From: Branchiostoma floridae
Taxonomy: Eukaryota; Chordata; Leptocardii; Amphioxiformes; Branchiostomatidae
Length of the DNA: 64,000 bases
Assembly (NCBI RefSeq): GCF_000003815.2
Contig: NC_049981.1
Span: forward strand, 6,016,949-6,080,948
Direction: 5' to 3'
Below are positions 23,191-35,420 of this stretch, piece by piece. The first letter of the stretch is position 1; each line of letters starts with the position of its first letter. Made by a program: the position numbers and the translations under genes. The notes under the pieces were generated by a model that saw only the letters and a list, made by a program, of their open reading frames with translations, searched no databases and had not been told where the DNA came from.

Positions 23191-23290
23191 NNNNNNNNNN
23201 NNNNNNNNNNNNNNNNNNNNNNNNNNNNNNNNNNNNNNNNNNNNNNNNNNNNNNNNNNNNNNNNNNNNNNNNNNNNNNNNNNNNNNNNNN
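23191..23290. other. assembly gap of 100 N
   Basis: The A3 paralogue has only about ten bases between the same flanks (near 46495), so the 100 N look like a placeholder. Confidence 1.
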
Positions 23291-23591
23291 CATGAATAGC
23301 AACATTTAGCTAACCTTGCAACGTAACAACAGACTTTGATGTCGAGAAGTTTATCATTTCGAAGAAGTATGATACCTGTAACTAAATATTAGGTATTTTT
23401 CTGTCTAATGTCTAAAATGTCTGAATTGTAATAATTAAGAGTGTAGAAACAATCTGTATGTATTCGTTATTCTTGAGATAGCTTGCTTCACGTTTGGAGA
23501 AAATATACATGATTTTGAATTGCTTCATATGGAATTGCTTTGTAACGTATAGAAAAATGTAAAACTATGTTATATATGGAAATATAAACAT

Positions 23592-23615
23592 TTATATACT
23601 GGAACCCCAAACTAA
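23592..23615 (+). pseudogene. last eight codons of a D-type gene behind A2
   Basis: Reads L-Y-T-G-T-P-N-stop and continues into a D-type 3' flank. The rest of that gene is gone. The same fusion follows A3. Confidence 0.6.
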
Positions 23616-25198
23616 GGTGCGGTGTAGCATCGGTCATGCCTTTTACGAAGCTAGTCTCGAACGAATTCACATGTGAAACATGTAATTGCTTACATACATT
23701 ATCCACATGTGCCCAAACTTATTTTGATGTGAATATTATCTAAAAAGGTACAGTAGGCAATTTCTGATCAGACAATGTGACAACATTCTGATGATTACAT
23801 AAGTTAAGTCTTGTACATTAATTTTGATACAAGTAAGTTTAGAAATGTAATTTTCTGCTTTAGATGCATTGTAAGTTATTTGTTAATTCTGTACAAGGAT
23901 ATTTTAATATCAATGCCATGATTAGAATTGATTAATTGATGTATAGATTAAGAAAGCATCGCTTACTTTCATTTTCTTATCGTTTTCAAGATTAATTGTG
24001 TTTAGAAAAAGAAACGCACTTTTTTGCCTGGACTATGTATGAAATTGCATTAAAATGTACAATTAAATATAAGAAACGTAGTATATATGAAAACACAAGC
24101 ATTACATGTATACAAGACTATATGAAATGCCGTGTATTGGTGTGAGATCATATGGTTATCTAGCAGGGCTATTATGATACAATTAGGTTGGTAGCAGAAG
24201 AAATGGAAGATGCAATTTGCTGTCCACGTTTGAACAACTTACATTAGTGTCCACACGTGTCCTACTTTGCGTGTTCCATGTGTTAAATGAGCACAACTTA
24301 AGTTAGGACAAAATGAAATTAGTCTAGATGTAAATGCGTCCTATTTTTGCCAAGAGTCCCCGTTTAGCATGTTTACACAATCATGTACTCGCTTTACAAA
24401 GGGTCACAGTTGTTTTAGATTGCAATTGCATAGAGTCCATTCCGAGTCACTGAGAGGGTTTAAAGATAATATTTGCATAAAGTTTGAACTATTCTAAGAA
24501 AAAGATTATTTCAGTCACTAAAGTTCTCAATTGTTCAAACAATTGAAAATGAAAATTTGAACATGTTTGAACCTAATTATATATGTTAGATACATTGGGA
24601 ATTTCAAAGTAACGGTACAAACATCTCTTTATATATAACAAAATAGAAACATGTTCCAACAATTTTCTTCAGTTAACCCCCCCCCCCCAAAGTAATTTTA
24701 TTGCCCCATAAACCAAACCGCTAAGCTGGGTCTTTTGTTTGAGTCTTGTATTTTACATTTTCTTTAGTAGACACTGGTGGCTCTTTTGTGAAAGGCTGTC
24801 AGACAGCCCCAATTTCCTGTACTTAGCAGGGATGTGTGAATTTTCCTTTTTCCAGCTCACTGGCCCAGTTTCACATTATTGTTTCAATGTTCGAACGTGT
24901 GATCACAAATTATGAATCTATGTTGGAATAGTTCTAAACACTTACTTATTACAGTTAAAATGTTGTTAAGATTTCCAAAATGTTGGAACAAAAGGCAAGA
25001 AATACCCTCTTGGTAATGTGGAAATGAGTCTACTACTTTGATCAACAAGCATCAGTCTAACATGGCATGTATGTTGGTGAAATACTGTATTCAGATACTA
25101 GACCTGTTTGATTGTTACATCTTTGTCTCTATTCGCTGCTCCCTTTTTCGGTATTGCGTAACGTCTAAACATTACAAGGATACCCGGGGAAAATATCA
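23616..25198. other. intergenic region between A2 and the LRRCT scrap
   Basis: No gene seen. B-type 3' flank sequence runs to about 24400, a unique AT-rich stretch with a C run at about 24677 follows, then family upstream sequence (from about 25040) leading into the scrap at 25199. Confidence 0.5.
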
Positions 25199-25345
25199 TA
25201 GCACTACCCTTCTTGGACAACGTGCGCATCGGCGATAACCCTTTGGACTGTGACTTGTTGTAGTTAATACAGAGAATCGACTGGATGGAAAAATGCAAGG
25301 GGATATTTGCAGCTTGCTGTCCTTAGTGTGAGGAATGTGTTTTCA
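25199..25345 (+). pseudogene. isolated LRRCT scrap
   Basis: About 150 bases encode the end of LRR4 and part of the LRRCT (A-L-P-F-L-D-N-V-R-I-G-D-N-P-L-D-C), with an early TAG and a later stop. It is fused on the left to family upstream sequence and on the right to another unit's upstream region (from about 25345). Confidence 0.75.
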
Positions 25346-25927
25346 GACTAGCTGGCGAATTCAACAGAGCAGTCTGGAGAAGCTTGTCCCTTCGGCAAAA
25401 TTGAATATTCAAAATTCTCGGAAAAGTGTCTCCTGTAGTCCTGGTGACAATCCTTCTCATTGTCAGTCAGTCAGTTATTGTTGTTTTGTACAATACTCTA
25501 CAAATTATCTCTGTCTAAATGCAGTTCTAAAGGGAAAAAGCACCTTAAATCATTATGGGTTGTTGGACTGTTACAGCTTTGTCTCAAATAAATGCTGTGT
25601 TATTTTTACATAATAAATAAAGAGGTCAAGGATACAGTGAGAAAATACACATTTTTTCCGCGTGCATGTATGAATAGTTAAATTACTCCATCCATGTTTC
25701 CTTACAAGCAAAAAGACAGTGCCGCGTAGATTGGTATCCTGTATGGCCCAATGCTCTATACTACGCTTTGCAAGGTTTGGATGCAAGGATTGTCCTTTTT
25801 TATGGAGATATGACATGAGCATTGAATATCAACAGGGAAACAACAGCTTTTGAGACAAATCTTAAGTTGTGAATTTCTCCAATCACGAGAACTCCATCTT
25901 CACGTACAATATGGGCGGAATTCCGTA

Positions 25928-25960
25928 CCCAAAGCTAAGTACTCATTAACACTCCGAGTA
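25928..25960 (+). promoter_or_regulatory. conserved upstream box of D2
   Basis: CCCAAAGCTAAGTACTCAT variant, 195 bases before the D2 ATG. Confidence 0.35.
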
Positions 25961-26122
25961 AATGTAAATGGTGAGTGTAAACTGCTTTTTCCAAATATTA
26001 TAGCGTCCCTGCCTTCTACTCATTCGACCTCTGAACTATTAGATTCTACCTCGACAACCCAAGAATATCAAACTACCTTGTCATCTCACGTTGTCAATAT
26101 AGGTCACCCTTTCCAAACAAAA

Positions 26123-27392
26123 ATGAAACCGTACTGCCAGTTCATTAAAATCTTTCTTTGTTGGCTGATTGTCTGCATGAGGGGCTATGCCCTGCCAACT
26201 GGCTGTACTAGTCCAGGGACATCTATGATCAGTTGCTACTCGGGTCAATTTACTGCGTTTCCAAACGGTCTACCTCTAAATACTACCCGACTGTATGTCT
26301 TCTTCAGCAACATCTTGCATATTTTCCACCTCTACAAAAACTCGTTTCCCTCAGCTTGAGATACAACAACATCGAATCCATAGAGTGGCTGGAACTTCGC
26401 TCTCTGCCGGCGTTGGCGTTTTTATACCTATCTAATAACAAATTAACACACGTAAATTTGGGCGTCGTCATTGAACATCTTCCAAACCTGAGTTTGGTGG
26501 ATCTGACGAGTAACAGGCTTGCAACCGTCTCGGAAAAAGAGTTGGCGCTTCCCTTCTTGGATATCGTGCGCTTCGGCGATAACCCTTTAGACTGTGGCTG
26601 CAAGCTGCTATGGTTAACCAAGAAGATAAGCTGTTTGGAAAATGCATGGGAGCTTTTGCAGATTGCTTTTTTTTGCTACCCTAATTGTGAGGCATGCGTT
26701 CTTCGTGATTTTACTTTTGGGTACGATACTCTGCTGTGTGCAAGTCCAAATCACATGAAAGGGGTGCCCTTAGCACGTGCTGGTGTAAGCCCGATATCCT
26801 GCTTGACAAAACGGTCTGACACGACAGTATTTTAGATCAAAGAAAGGGGACACTGTCTACAGATGGTACAATTTACAAAAATGCATTGACGGCCAAGACA
26901 GACACACTCACGCACTGGGATTTTGTCACTTCAGAAAGTGTGCATGGACAAAATAGGGTGGAAAGTGACATTTTTACAACAAAAATGACAAATATCCATA
27001 AATCGGACGGTACATTTGAGAATCCACAAATCGTTATCATTTCTGCTGCTAGTCTTTTTGGATTCATTTTTTTCGTTGTTATAATAGTGAAGAGTATCAT
27101 GGCGCTCAGAGGTAACAATTCAAATAGAGACGCAGCCTCTGCCCAAAACAACATCATGATGCAACACATTAGACTTAACAGATATGTACAAAGCAACGCC
27201 TTCTTCCCAGTCTGTAACCATGGTACACAACAAGGTCTGAATCAGATGGATACATGCTTTGGCCAAATGACACCACCCATACAAAACACCGCATACTACG
27301 TAAACCCGAATGTAGGGGCACTGCAACCGAGATCTCAGATTCAAATGATGCCACCAATAATAAATAGTTTATATACTGGAACCCCAAACTAA
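26123..27392 (+). pseudogene. D2: LRR receptor pseudogene, three frame lesions
   Basis: Starts with the family signal peptide (M-K-P-Y-C-Q-F-I-K-I-F-L-C-W-L). A seven-base loss near 26310 in LRR1 shifts the frame. The LRRs and LRRCT continue in the next frame to a stop at 26835. There, about 69 bases of stalk are replaced by five, and the stalk, membrane helix and tail resume in a third frame (26886-27392) with two N-x-x-Y repeats. Inside the LRRCT one A is missing, as in D1, but about ten extra bases in a T-rich stretch restore the frame, replacing several conserved cysteines. Confidence 0.85.
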
Positions 27393-28778
27393 GGTGCGGT
27401 GTAGCAACGGTCATGCCTTAAACGATGCTAGTATCGAACGAATTCAAATGTGAAATATGTTATTGCTAACATAAGTGTCCACGCATGTGCTACTTTACGT
27501 GTTCCACGTGTCAAATGAGCACAGCTTCAGTTAGGACCAAATGAAATTAGTCTCCATGTAAATGCGTCCTACTTTTGTAAAGAGTCCCGTGTAGCACGTT
27601 TATATATGTGCTTAAAGGTGCACTCTCACTGCACTTACGTCAAGCTTGCGTCACTGCGGGGTTCGTTTACTTCGTCACTTCACTTTTTTCCTTATTTTCT
27701 CCGATTCTTTATAATGTAGATATTGCGTAATACGTAAAGGTATGACTTAGAAGACGACAAAATAGACAACAAGTAAGAAAATTCGTTCATTATCTCTGAA
27801 ATTCGTTAAGTATCTTTCGAACCCCGCTGTGACGCAAGCCTGACGCAAGTGCAATGATGGTGCACCTATACATACATGTAGGCCACATGTTTTAAATTGT
27901 AATTGCACATTATTTTGATCAACTGTTACAAGTCATCAGTCTTATATGGCATGTATGTTCGTTAAATGCTGTATTCGGATATTAGAAGTGGCTAGTTTGC
28001 TACATCTTTGTCTCTATTCACTGCTCCCTTTTTTATTTGGTGCAAGTAACATTGAAAATTACCTGCACCAGACAAATTTACCTCCACCACTCTGAATTTA
28101 GGAAGTATGGCTCATACTGAAATTGTTCAGGAACTTTTTCTATTTATTATTTTATACTTGATAGGTGGTAACAGTCAATACAGCTAACAATAACCCATAT
28201 ACATCTACATCATAGGACATCTATGTATAAAACCAAGTACATATACATGGACCAGTGCAGGTTAGGTGCAGGTAGACACCATAAATACCTGCACAGCTCC
28301 AATTTTACCTGCACTAACCTGCATATGCAGGTGGTATTTCGAGCCCTGATTAATAATTGGGTTGGGAAGAAAGCAATCTACACATTCTTTCAAAGTATGG
28401 TTTGGTGCCATGCATAAAATGATCACCACAAAGAACCCACCTGTGTCTAGCAGTAAATTCTGAAAATATACAGAACAGACATGGGGTTTACTTATATGGG
28501 GCTATAACCTGTACCCGATTCTACAATTTGGCAAAATGTTTAAATATTTGAGAAAGTTACTAGACGTGGACGCTACTAAATGACATATTTTATTTTAAAT
28601 TATTGTGCTGCCTTGTTGTATAAAAATGTCCCAATGTATAATGTATGATCGACTAAACCCAACATTAGCATTGCTATATTGGATGCCCGATGTTGATCTC
28701 AAAAACATTATTAAAATCTTTAAACATTAATTCAGAGCATGCACATACTGTATGGAAGAAAGGATACCCAACGCATAT
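27393..28778. other. D2 3' flank
   Basis: No gene. It matches 6466-7435 until about 28440. From there to 28640 it resembles the sequence behind C1 (about 16500-16700). Confidence 0.5.
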
Positions 28779-29025
28779 AAGCCTTCTCACACTAGTTACT
28801 ACGCACGCGCGAGTGAAAGGAACTCTGGGTAATATGTCAAAGTTGAAGGCCCTCAGACGTCAACAGTCTGACGTCTCTACCATTGTTCGATTTGTGTAAC
28901 AATGTCCGGAACGTAATTGCGCCTGCAAAATGGCGGAATGTTGATTTCTGGGGGCCTTCAACTTTGACATATTACCCAGAATTCCTTTCACCCGCTCGTG
29001 CGAGGTAACTAGTGTGAGAAGGCTT
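28779..29025. repeat. 73-bp inverted repeat with a 101-bp spacer
   Basis: Left arm 28779-28851 (starts AAGCCTTCTCACACTAGTTA) and right arm 28953-29025 are reverse complements with only a few mismatches. It could form a large hairpin or be a fold-back element. Only the right arm survives behind D1. Confidence 0.8.
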
Positions 29026-29629
29026 ATTCTTTTAACGCACCTCCAGGCAAATGTTAGACTTCGATTTGGGGCGTGTACATGTTTTAGGCGTTTTATTCTT
29101 TTGGGTGGCGGCAATTAGGTTGTTTGAATGGTGGAAATAAGAACTATAACGCTTTCAATTTTAACATAGCGGCCACTATTGTTTTTAAGTGACAGAAAAT
29201 CTAAACAACTTTAGCAAGTATTGAACAAGGGTGGTGTTTAAAAACACCCCGGCGACGTTAGGTAGATGATAATGTTGAAAATCAGTATCTTTATCAGCAT
29301 AAGTAATAAGAAAATGTAATACATCTATTGGATTTCATAACAGTACTTTCAAACACACGGCGGATGTAACAGAGAAAGAGGGAAACATCTATTGATGACA
29401 ATTATGCAAATTGAAGACCCCATTTGCATTACTCATAAGAAAATGGAAAGTTCCATAATGGTGTATTATAGTAATGCCGTCTCCGCTACGGCTCACGAAA
29501 AATTTGAAGGCCTGACTAAAATTCACTTACGGAAAATAATCACTTCCTCCGTATGATTTACATCAAATGAAATAGATTCCCTGCGAATTATGGGAAATCA
29601 AAATAGCCTGACCAGGCCTTACGGGAAGG

Positions 29630-30790
29630 AGCACACAGACCCTAGGTAATTGTCAGTTGTCTACGTTTTGACAACTCTGCCCCTACAGTTCCAGAATCAG
29701 TTAGAGGGCTCAAACCTGCCCCAACAGAAGCTATCTGCCACTTAAATAACAAGACCATATCATGTTCAGGACAAGATTGTTATCAACGCCGTTCAACGGT
29801 TGGCGTTCCCTAGAAACATTAGAAGTTTGTAAAGTTATGACTGTAACGCAAAGACACGATGCATACGGATCCGAATGTATGAGATAAAGTGAAACATTTA
29901 GAAAAAAAAAACTAGACTTGAGCAGGGTGTTGTGTTGTCATTACAGTTAGAGAAGGAATGGGGAGTGAGGGGGAACGTAGTTNNNNNNNNNNNNNNNNNN
30001 NNNNNNNNNNNNNNNNNNNNNNNNNNNNNNNNNNNNNNNNNNNNNNNNNNNNNNNNNNNNNNNNNNNNNNNNNNNNNNNNNNNNNNNNNNNNNNNNNNNN
30101 NNNNNNNNNNNNNNNNNNNNNNNNNNNNNNNNNNNNNNNNNNNNNNNNNNNNNNNNNNNNNNNNNNNNNNNNNNNNNNNNNNNNNNNNNNNNNGGTAGTT
30201 ATTTAAGAAAAGCAAGAGTGAGATAGAGAAGGCGTCCGCACAGTCATATACTTGGTCAACTTGCCACTGTACAGACCTTTGGAATTGGCCCTGATATATC
30301 GTATTCACATTAATTCTGGAAATGACCTCCTATTTTGCATAATTTGTATTTCATTTTGTACAACATTCATTTCATTTGTCTAAGCTACATACAGACCAAA
30401 AATCATGAAAATCCGTTATTTCTTTCTTGAGTAATCGTCTTCGGAAAGTTTTGACAAAAATTACCTTGCAATTTCAACACCAATCGCTGGGGGCCCAAAC
30501 GTATGCCCTTCTTTCCTAGCACAACAGCTATCTACCAACCATCAATCGTAACCACGGCTTATTCAGAACACGAGATATAAAAAAAAACATGTTTCGCTGC
30601 AGTTCCAAGTGAAGCCGTTATTGGCCGAAGATTCCCGTAATTATTTCCGTTTTTGTCACACGCCACCAACACAGCAAAATCATTCACCATTCAGCAACAG
30701 TTCTTGAGTTATCTTGAGTTGACACAAACAATCACAGACATACATACACAGGTGAAAATATTACACCCATGAATGTTTCAAAGGGTAATA
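29630..30790 (-). repeat. diverged Helentron-like repeat, reverse orientation
   Basis: Blocks such as ATCATGAAAATCCG and TTTTGACAAAAAT match the complement of the element at 19671-20752 in reverse order. Ends are degraded and a 211-base gap interrupts it. Confidence 0.5.
29983..30193. other. assembly gap
   Basis: 211 N. Confidence 1.
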
Positions 30791-31177
30791 TAGCTGCTTG
30801 TCACCATGTAAACAACACGTATCGTAGCATGAACATGAACATACTATTACCCAGTATTTGTGTCTTATTTATTACCTGTAATATCTTTTCTGCAAGAAAT
30901 AGGAAGTTTCTGTATTTCAGTTTAATACAAAAAAAAAAACTGCTTTGATGGTAAACCCTTGCAGGTCTTTTACGTGATCTATGAGAATTCTTACGTTTGA
31001 GCCCCGCGAGCACGCACTGATATGTACCTGTAAGTAGTGCGTGCTCGGAGTCATGTTTGAACCCCGTTTGAGCGTGCGTGCTCCGAGTCATGTGATCTTC
31101 GTTTTGCTAACTATAGACAAGCCTCCCGGGGCACTCTGTCCCAGTTCTCCCGCCTGATACAAACAAAATGCCGCTAG

Positions 31178-31271
31178 TCGAAGAAGAGTTTTTCCCGAGG
31201 ATGATGTTGGTGCACGTAGCCGGGCCAGTAGTTTCGCCTCAAGGTATCTGGAAGACGAGGAACCACCCCAG
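31178..31271 (+). CDS. possible exon, unidentified protein
   Basis: Read with a phase-0 end, it encodes a low-complexity polar stretch ending A-S-R-Y-L-E-D-E-E-P-P-Q, followed directly by a GTTAGTG donor at 31272. The left border is unclear (a TAG acceptor at 31175-31177, or an ATG at 31168 in another frame). It joins in phase with the exon at 32397. Family not recognised. Confidence 0.3.
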
Positions 31272-31652
31272 GTTAGTGAAAATCGGTACCGGAAAGTTGG
31301 TCTAAACAATGTTTTTTTTTTGTATAGAATAAGGCGGAACTCGGAAGCGATTTGTAGTACCGGTTACTGTTAAATACACCGCAATTTTATGACACATTTT
31401 CGTCTGCACTTGTACCCCAATATGCCTCATAATTCAAGGACTAATGCCGACTTCGTGTACAAGAGTTTTTGTTCTCGGCGATGTGTTGTTGATTATCTCT
31501 CCTGGTGATTTGCGCGAAAACAAAAAACAACAACAAACAAGTTACTTGTGATCTATCCCGACTCGGTCATTCAACAGTATTGTTGGGTGTGTAACAAAGC
31601 CCATCACTTGCCCCATTTCAACATTTGGGATGTCCATAGACCAAGAATGCAT

Positions 31653-31670
31653 GATCATGCATGCATGATC
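31653..31670. repeat. 18-bp perfect palindrome
   Basis: GATCATGCATGCATGATC is its own reverse complement. It may be a binding site or chance. Confidence 0.4.
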
Positions 31671-32396
31671 TGTGTATATTATTTTCTTTTTTCTTCGGGC
31701 TTGGCAGAAATTTCTTGGGAGAAAAGATTAGAGGGGAATCTTATTACCTAACATCCATACTTTTGACGTTTGATCTGTTTCTGTGTTGTTTTATGTTCAA
31801 AATTTTATTTGACGTAGAGAAATACAGTTGATACGTGGTACATCATTCGAACAATAGGTTTATCCATAGGGGATTACGGTATGATCGGGCCACACTCAGG
31901 GTGTATACGATTGCAGAGTATAAGAATTGAATTTAAAGATAGATTTGTTTCTTGGTCTTCAAATTGTGTTCACTGAAACTGTTAATGTCATCTGTGTACA
32001 GTCACATTGATTTTGATTCTAGATTACGTAGTATTCAAGTAGGACTTGTGTTTACTGTTGACTTTAGCTTGCAAAACAACATCTGGTTTGTGTAGAACTG
32101 GCCCGGATCTAATAGTGGATCTTTGGGCCCCCAGGGGATCAAAGTTGTTAATTGGATGCAGTCGCTCCCAGGGTCTAACCTACACGTGGGATCCCCACTC
32201 ACTCCCGCCATCAGATCTTAGGGAGCAGGCTGCATCCTCAGATCAGAGGTACACAAGCGCTGTCCAAAGTAGTACAAACACGCGAAGGTTTTAGATGTTC
32301 GTATTTATTTTTTGTGATATACATATGTAATTGACCAGTGTCAGGATTATGATCATTGTTTTCTGTGATTTATTGGTTGGTATACAACTGCCCCAG

Positions 32397-32486
32397 GTCA
32401 GCAGCGGAGGGATGTATATGAAAAGACAACCGCCGAACTTTAATATCAGTTGGAGACGAAACGCGGCTCGAAGAGGTCATGGCTTC
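32397..32486 (+). CDS. possible 90-base exon, unidentified protein
   Basis: Bounded by a pyrimidine-containing CCCCAG acceptor and an excellent GTAAGTACAG donor. It is exactly 30 codons, phase 0 at both ends and open throughout, and encodes a basic stretch with N-F-N-I-S-W-R-R-N-A-A-R-R-G. It lines up in phase after the candidate exon at 31178-31271. A possible terminal exon (33783-33839, acceptor TGTACAG, ending L-P-C-stop) also fits the phase. Confidence 0.4.
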
Positions 32487-33960
32487 GTAAGTACAGTCTA
32501 ATGTTTGATTATAGCCGTCCTGTACTATGATGGTGATATACACACGTTTTAAGTTTTCCATATACGTGAAATACACCCAAGAAATTGAAGAATGTGTGCG
32601 TCCGGCCGCTGCTGACATCTGCGATTGATTGTGTAATGTTTACTTATTTGCGGACGGAACCTGTGTGATGGAAATATCCCTATCTATTCAAAAGGATCAT
32701 ACAGCATGACAACAAGGAGGCTTCAGTTAGAAACCTCCATTTTAAACATTTTAGTGTTTTATTAGTTTTTCTTTTCCCTTTAGCAAGACGTTTATGAGAT
32801 GTGTTTTTGGAAGAGTTTGTATGTTTTACTCAATATTCGCACAAGCAACACGCCTAACTGGGGGTAAATATCATTACATTGATGAATAGATGATGATAAA
32901 ATATTTTTCTCCTTTGGAGTAACAACTACGTACAATGTTATCTCTTGATCTGTTTACGATTGTGGGTTGTCGTGATTTCCCGGACCATCCGGCATGTCTG
33001 GTACTGATTAAGCTGGAACAGCTGCGGAGAGACCGCGTGTGGTCGAGATCAAAACACAAACATACAGTATTCCGTATTTGTGATTTAGCATCATAGCTAA
33101 TCAAAGAGACGGATGGAAACTCATTGAATTCGGGACAGTTTTAGGTCGTATCTTAGAAGAAATGATTATTGATTCAATCCCTATGTTCCGAAATATCTGC
33201 GTTCCGACGTACAAGCATATCTAATCTCAAAGACGAAAGTAGTTTGTGTATAGAAGGGGCGGATTTTGTTTGAGACTTTGGAAGAGCATTGCCCAAGATA
33301 CAGTTGAAGAATCTTCATGACTTTTGGCATGTATATAGCTTGAATAATGATTTATCTAATCAAAATCAAATCATGCTCTCAAGAGCTAATTTCCTTAACT
33401 GAGAAGAGTTTATAAATATATTGTATTTCATGATGGGACTCTTGGACATATGACATACGATACTAAAATTCCTGACATGCATGTAGGAAAAACGGACTCA
33501 CACTATACTATTAGGCTAGCCCCTGATTAAACTTTTTTATATTTAGTATATATATATTATGGGAACTTGGTTGCCATTTGTTTAGAGTGATTTGTTGCCC
33601 AAAGTCGGACAAAGTGTCTCCTATAGCTAGGTTCTGGAGACTTAATATTTAAGCAGCTTGTGCAGACTGGAATATTTGTAACTTGATTAGATGGATACCA
33701 CAGCTTCTTTGTAAATATTTCATTTACTTTGTATCCCATTGTCAGAGACAGTTGAAAGTTTCAATGTTTTGCCCATGTACAGGGTAGAAGTCAGATCAAA
33801 CCGCCGTGGTCTCCAGGGCTCCATCGACTGCCTTGCTGATGGGAGGACTTAACCGGTCAGTGTGATGTGAGTGAGTGCGCCTGATGAAAGCGCAGACATA
33901 GGGATGTAATCAATGCAGACTTGTTGGAATATATCAATCAGCTAAGGTGATCTTGTTGAG

Positions 33961-34449
33961 ATGAGTGTGTGTCCTAAGAGCGACGAAGACAAAATATCCC
34001 TGGCACCCGTAAAGATGTTCACCATGACTCCACAACCCCGCCACGCCACATACTGCGACTCTTTTCGTTTATTTTTGTTCTCTCTACGTACAGCAGCGCC
34101 TACAACATATCTTAGCTGTGACGAGCATCCAAACAGCCGTACAACGACTGTGTCAAATTTATGAGTTGGCTTTCAATTGGAAGAAACCGCTATTTTCAGT
34201 ATCAGTGTATCCGTTAAGTATTTGAAACGAGCGATGTGATCTCTGTGTTTTCTCTCGATCCCAACAGACTGACCATACATACTGGACACGAGTGACAACG
34301 TCAAGGTGTTCCTGACACCCGTACCTGTGTCCACCAGGACGACGCAGTTCCGCCACAACGTGCACAGGGACTCCTACCACGACAGGGAAAGTCAGTGGAG
34401 TCCGTGCAAGTCAGTGAGACGAGCTGCATCACTGAAGGAGCTAGAATAG
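33961..34449 (+). CDS. two related exon-like segments, unidentified
   Basis: 33961-34164 contains S-D-E-D-K-I-S-L-A-P-V-K-M-F-T-M-T-P. 34291-34449 contains S-D-N-V-K-V-F-L-T-P-V-P-V-S-T-R-T-T and ends in a stop after A-A-S-L-K-E-L-E. They align as S-D-x-x-K/V...L-x-P-V...T-x-T...Q-x-R-H...D-S and are about 330 bases apart, which suggests a duplicated exon. Splice borders are not convincing, so pseudo-exons are possible. Confidence 0.25.
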
Positions 34450-35097
34450 ACGTCCGTGTGCCTTATAAAGTCGGGAAGGAGCTACAAATCACCCAGAACA
34501 GCACCATCGACAGGAGGAAGATAACGAGAGGGGAGTGCCAGACCAGTAGCAGACCTAGAATAGCCAATCGATTGCGCTGCTACAACCATAGTGAACCTAA
34601 AACTAGTTAGAGAATTCACGGACTAGTTTTGAGGTGATTTATACCATTACTGTGCATTTTAGTGTACTGGGTATACATTGCAGTAGTAGTTGATTGTGCA
34701 TGTGTATCAAAGAACCGTACATAAGGTTAACCTCAGCGACGACGGACCGAATCAAACCGGAGATGGATGTAGTAAAGGAGAGAACCGCCAGAGGAATGTT
34801 CAGTACAATTATTCTGTATCCAACCTGTGACCGAAGTTAGCGGGTCAGCATTATGTAGTAACGTCAAAACACTTCAACAGTCTCCCGTGCCAAGTGTACG
34901 GAAAACCTTGTCTCTGCGTCCTTCCTTTATTCTAGCTGTGCTAGTCATAGTCTTCAAAGCAGAATCTAAACAACGTGAAATCCATTGGTTTCATGACTTG
35001 TTTGAAATATGTGACTTATTAACATTTCACAACCAGGCTTTACTTAATATGTATCTATATAGCCGGTATAACCGCCCTTCGGCGTAACACACCAGCT

Positions 35098-35420
35098 TCA
35101 ATTCCAAACGACAATTACCTGAAATCACTTCACTTTATATTTTATAGATATCGACATAAAACTGACATATTCGTCTTCATTATTTGTTTTGACCCCGTGA
35201 AAGCATATCATCCCAAAGCTCAAAAGACAAAGGCGAAAGCTATTTTTCTACCCTCAAAATCATCCTTTCTATAGCTCCAAACGACAACCACTTGAAGCAT
35301 TCCATTCCAAATTGCAAAAAGCACAAGCTTATATAAGAAATAAAAGCTGGGACATATTGATCTTCATTATGATATTCATAAGCATGCGAAACATCGTAGC
35401 AGTGTGTACTGCCTATGATG
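35098..35420. repeat. two diverged tandem copies, about 175 bp each
   Basis: TCCAAACGACAA occurs at both starts, and GACATATT...TCTTCATTAT in both bodies. No coding content seen. Confidence 0.4.
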
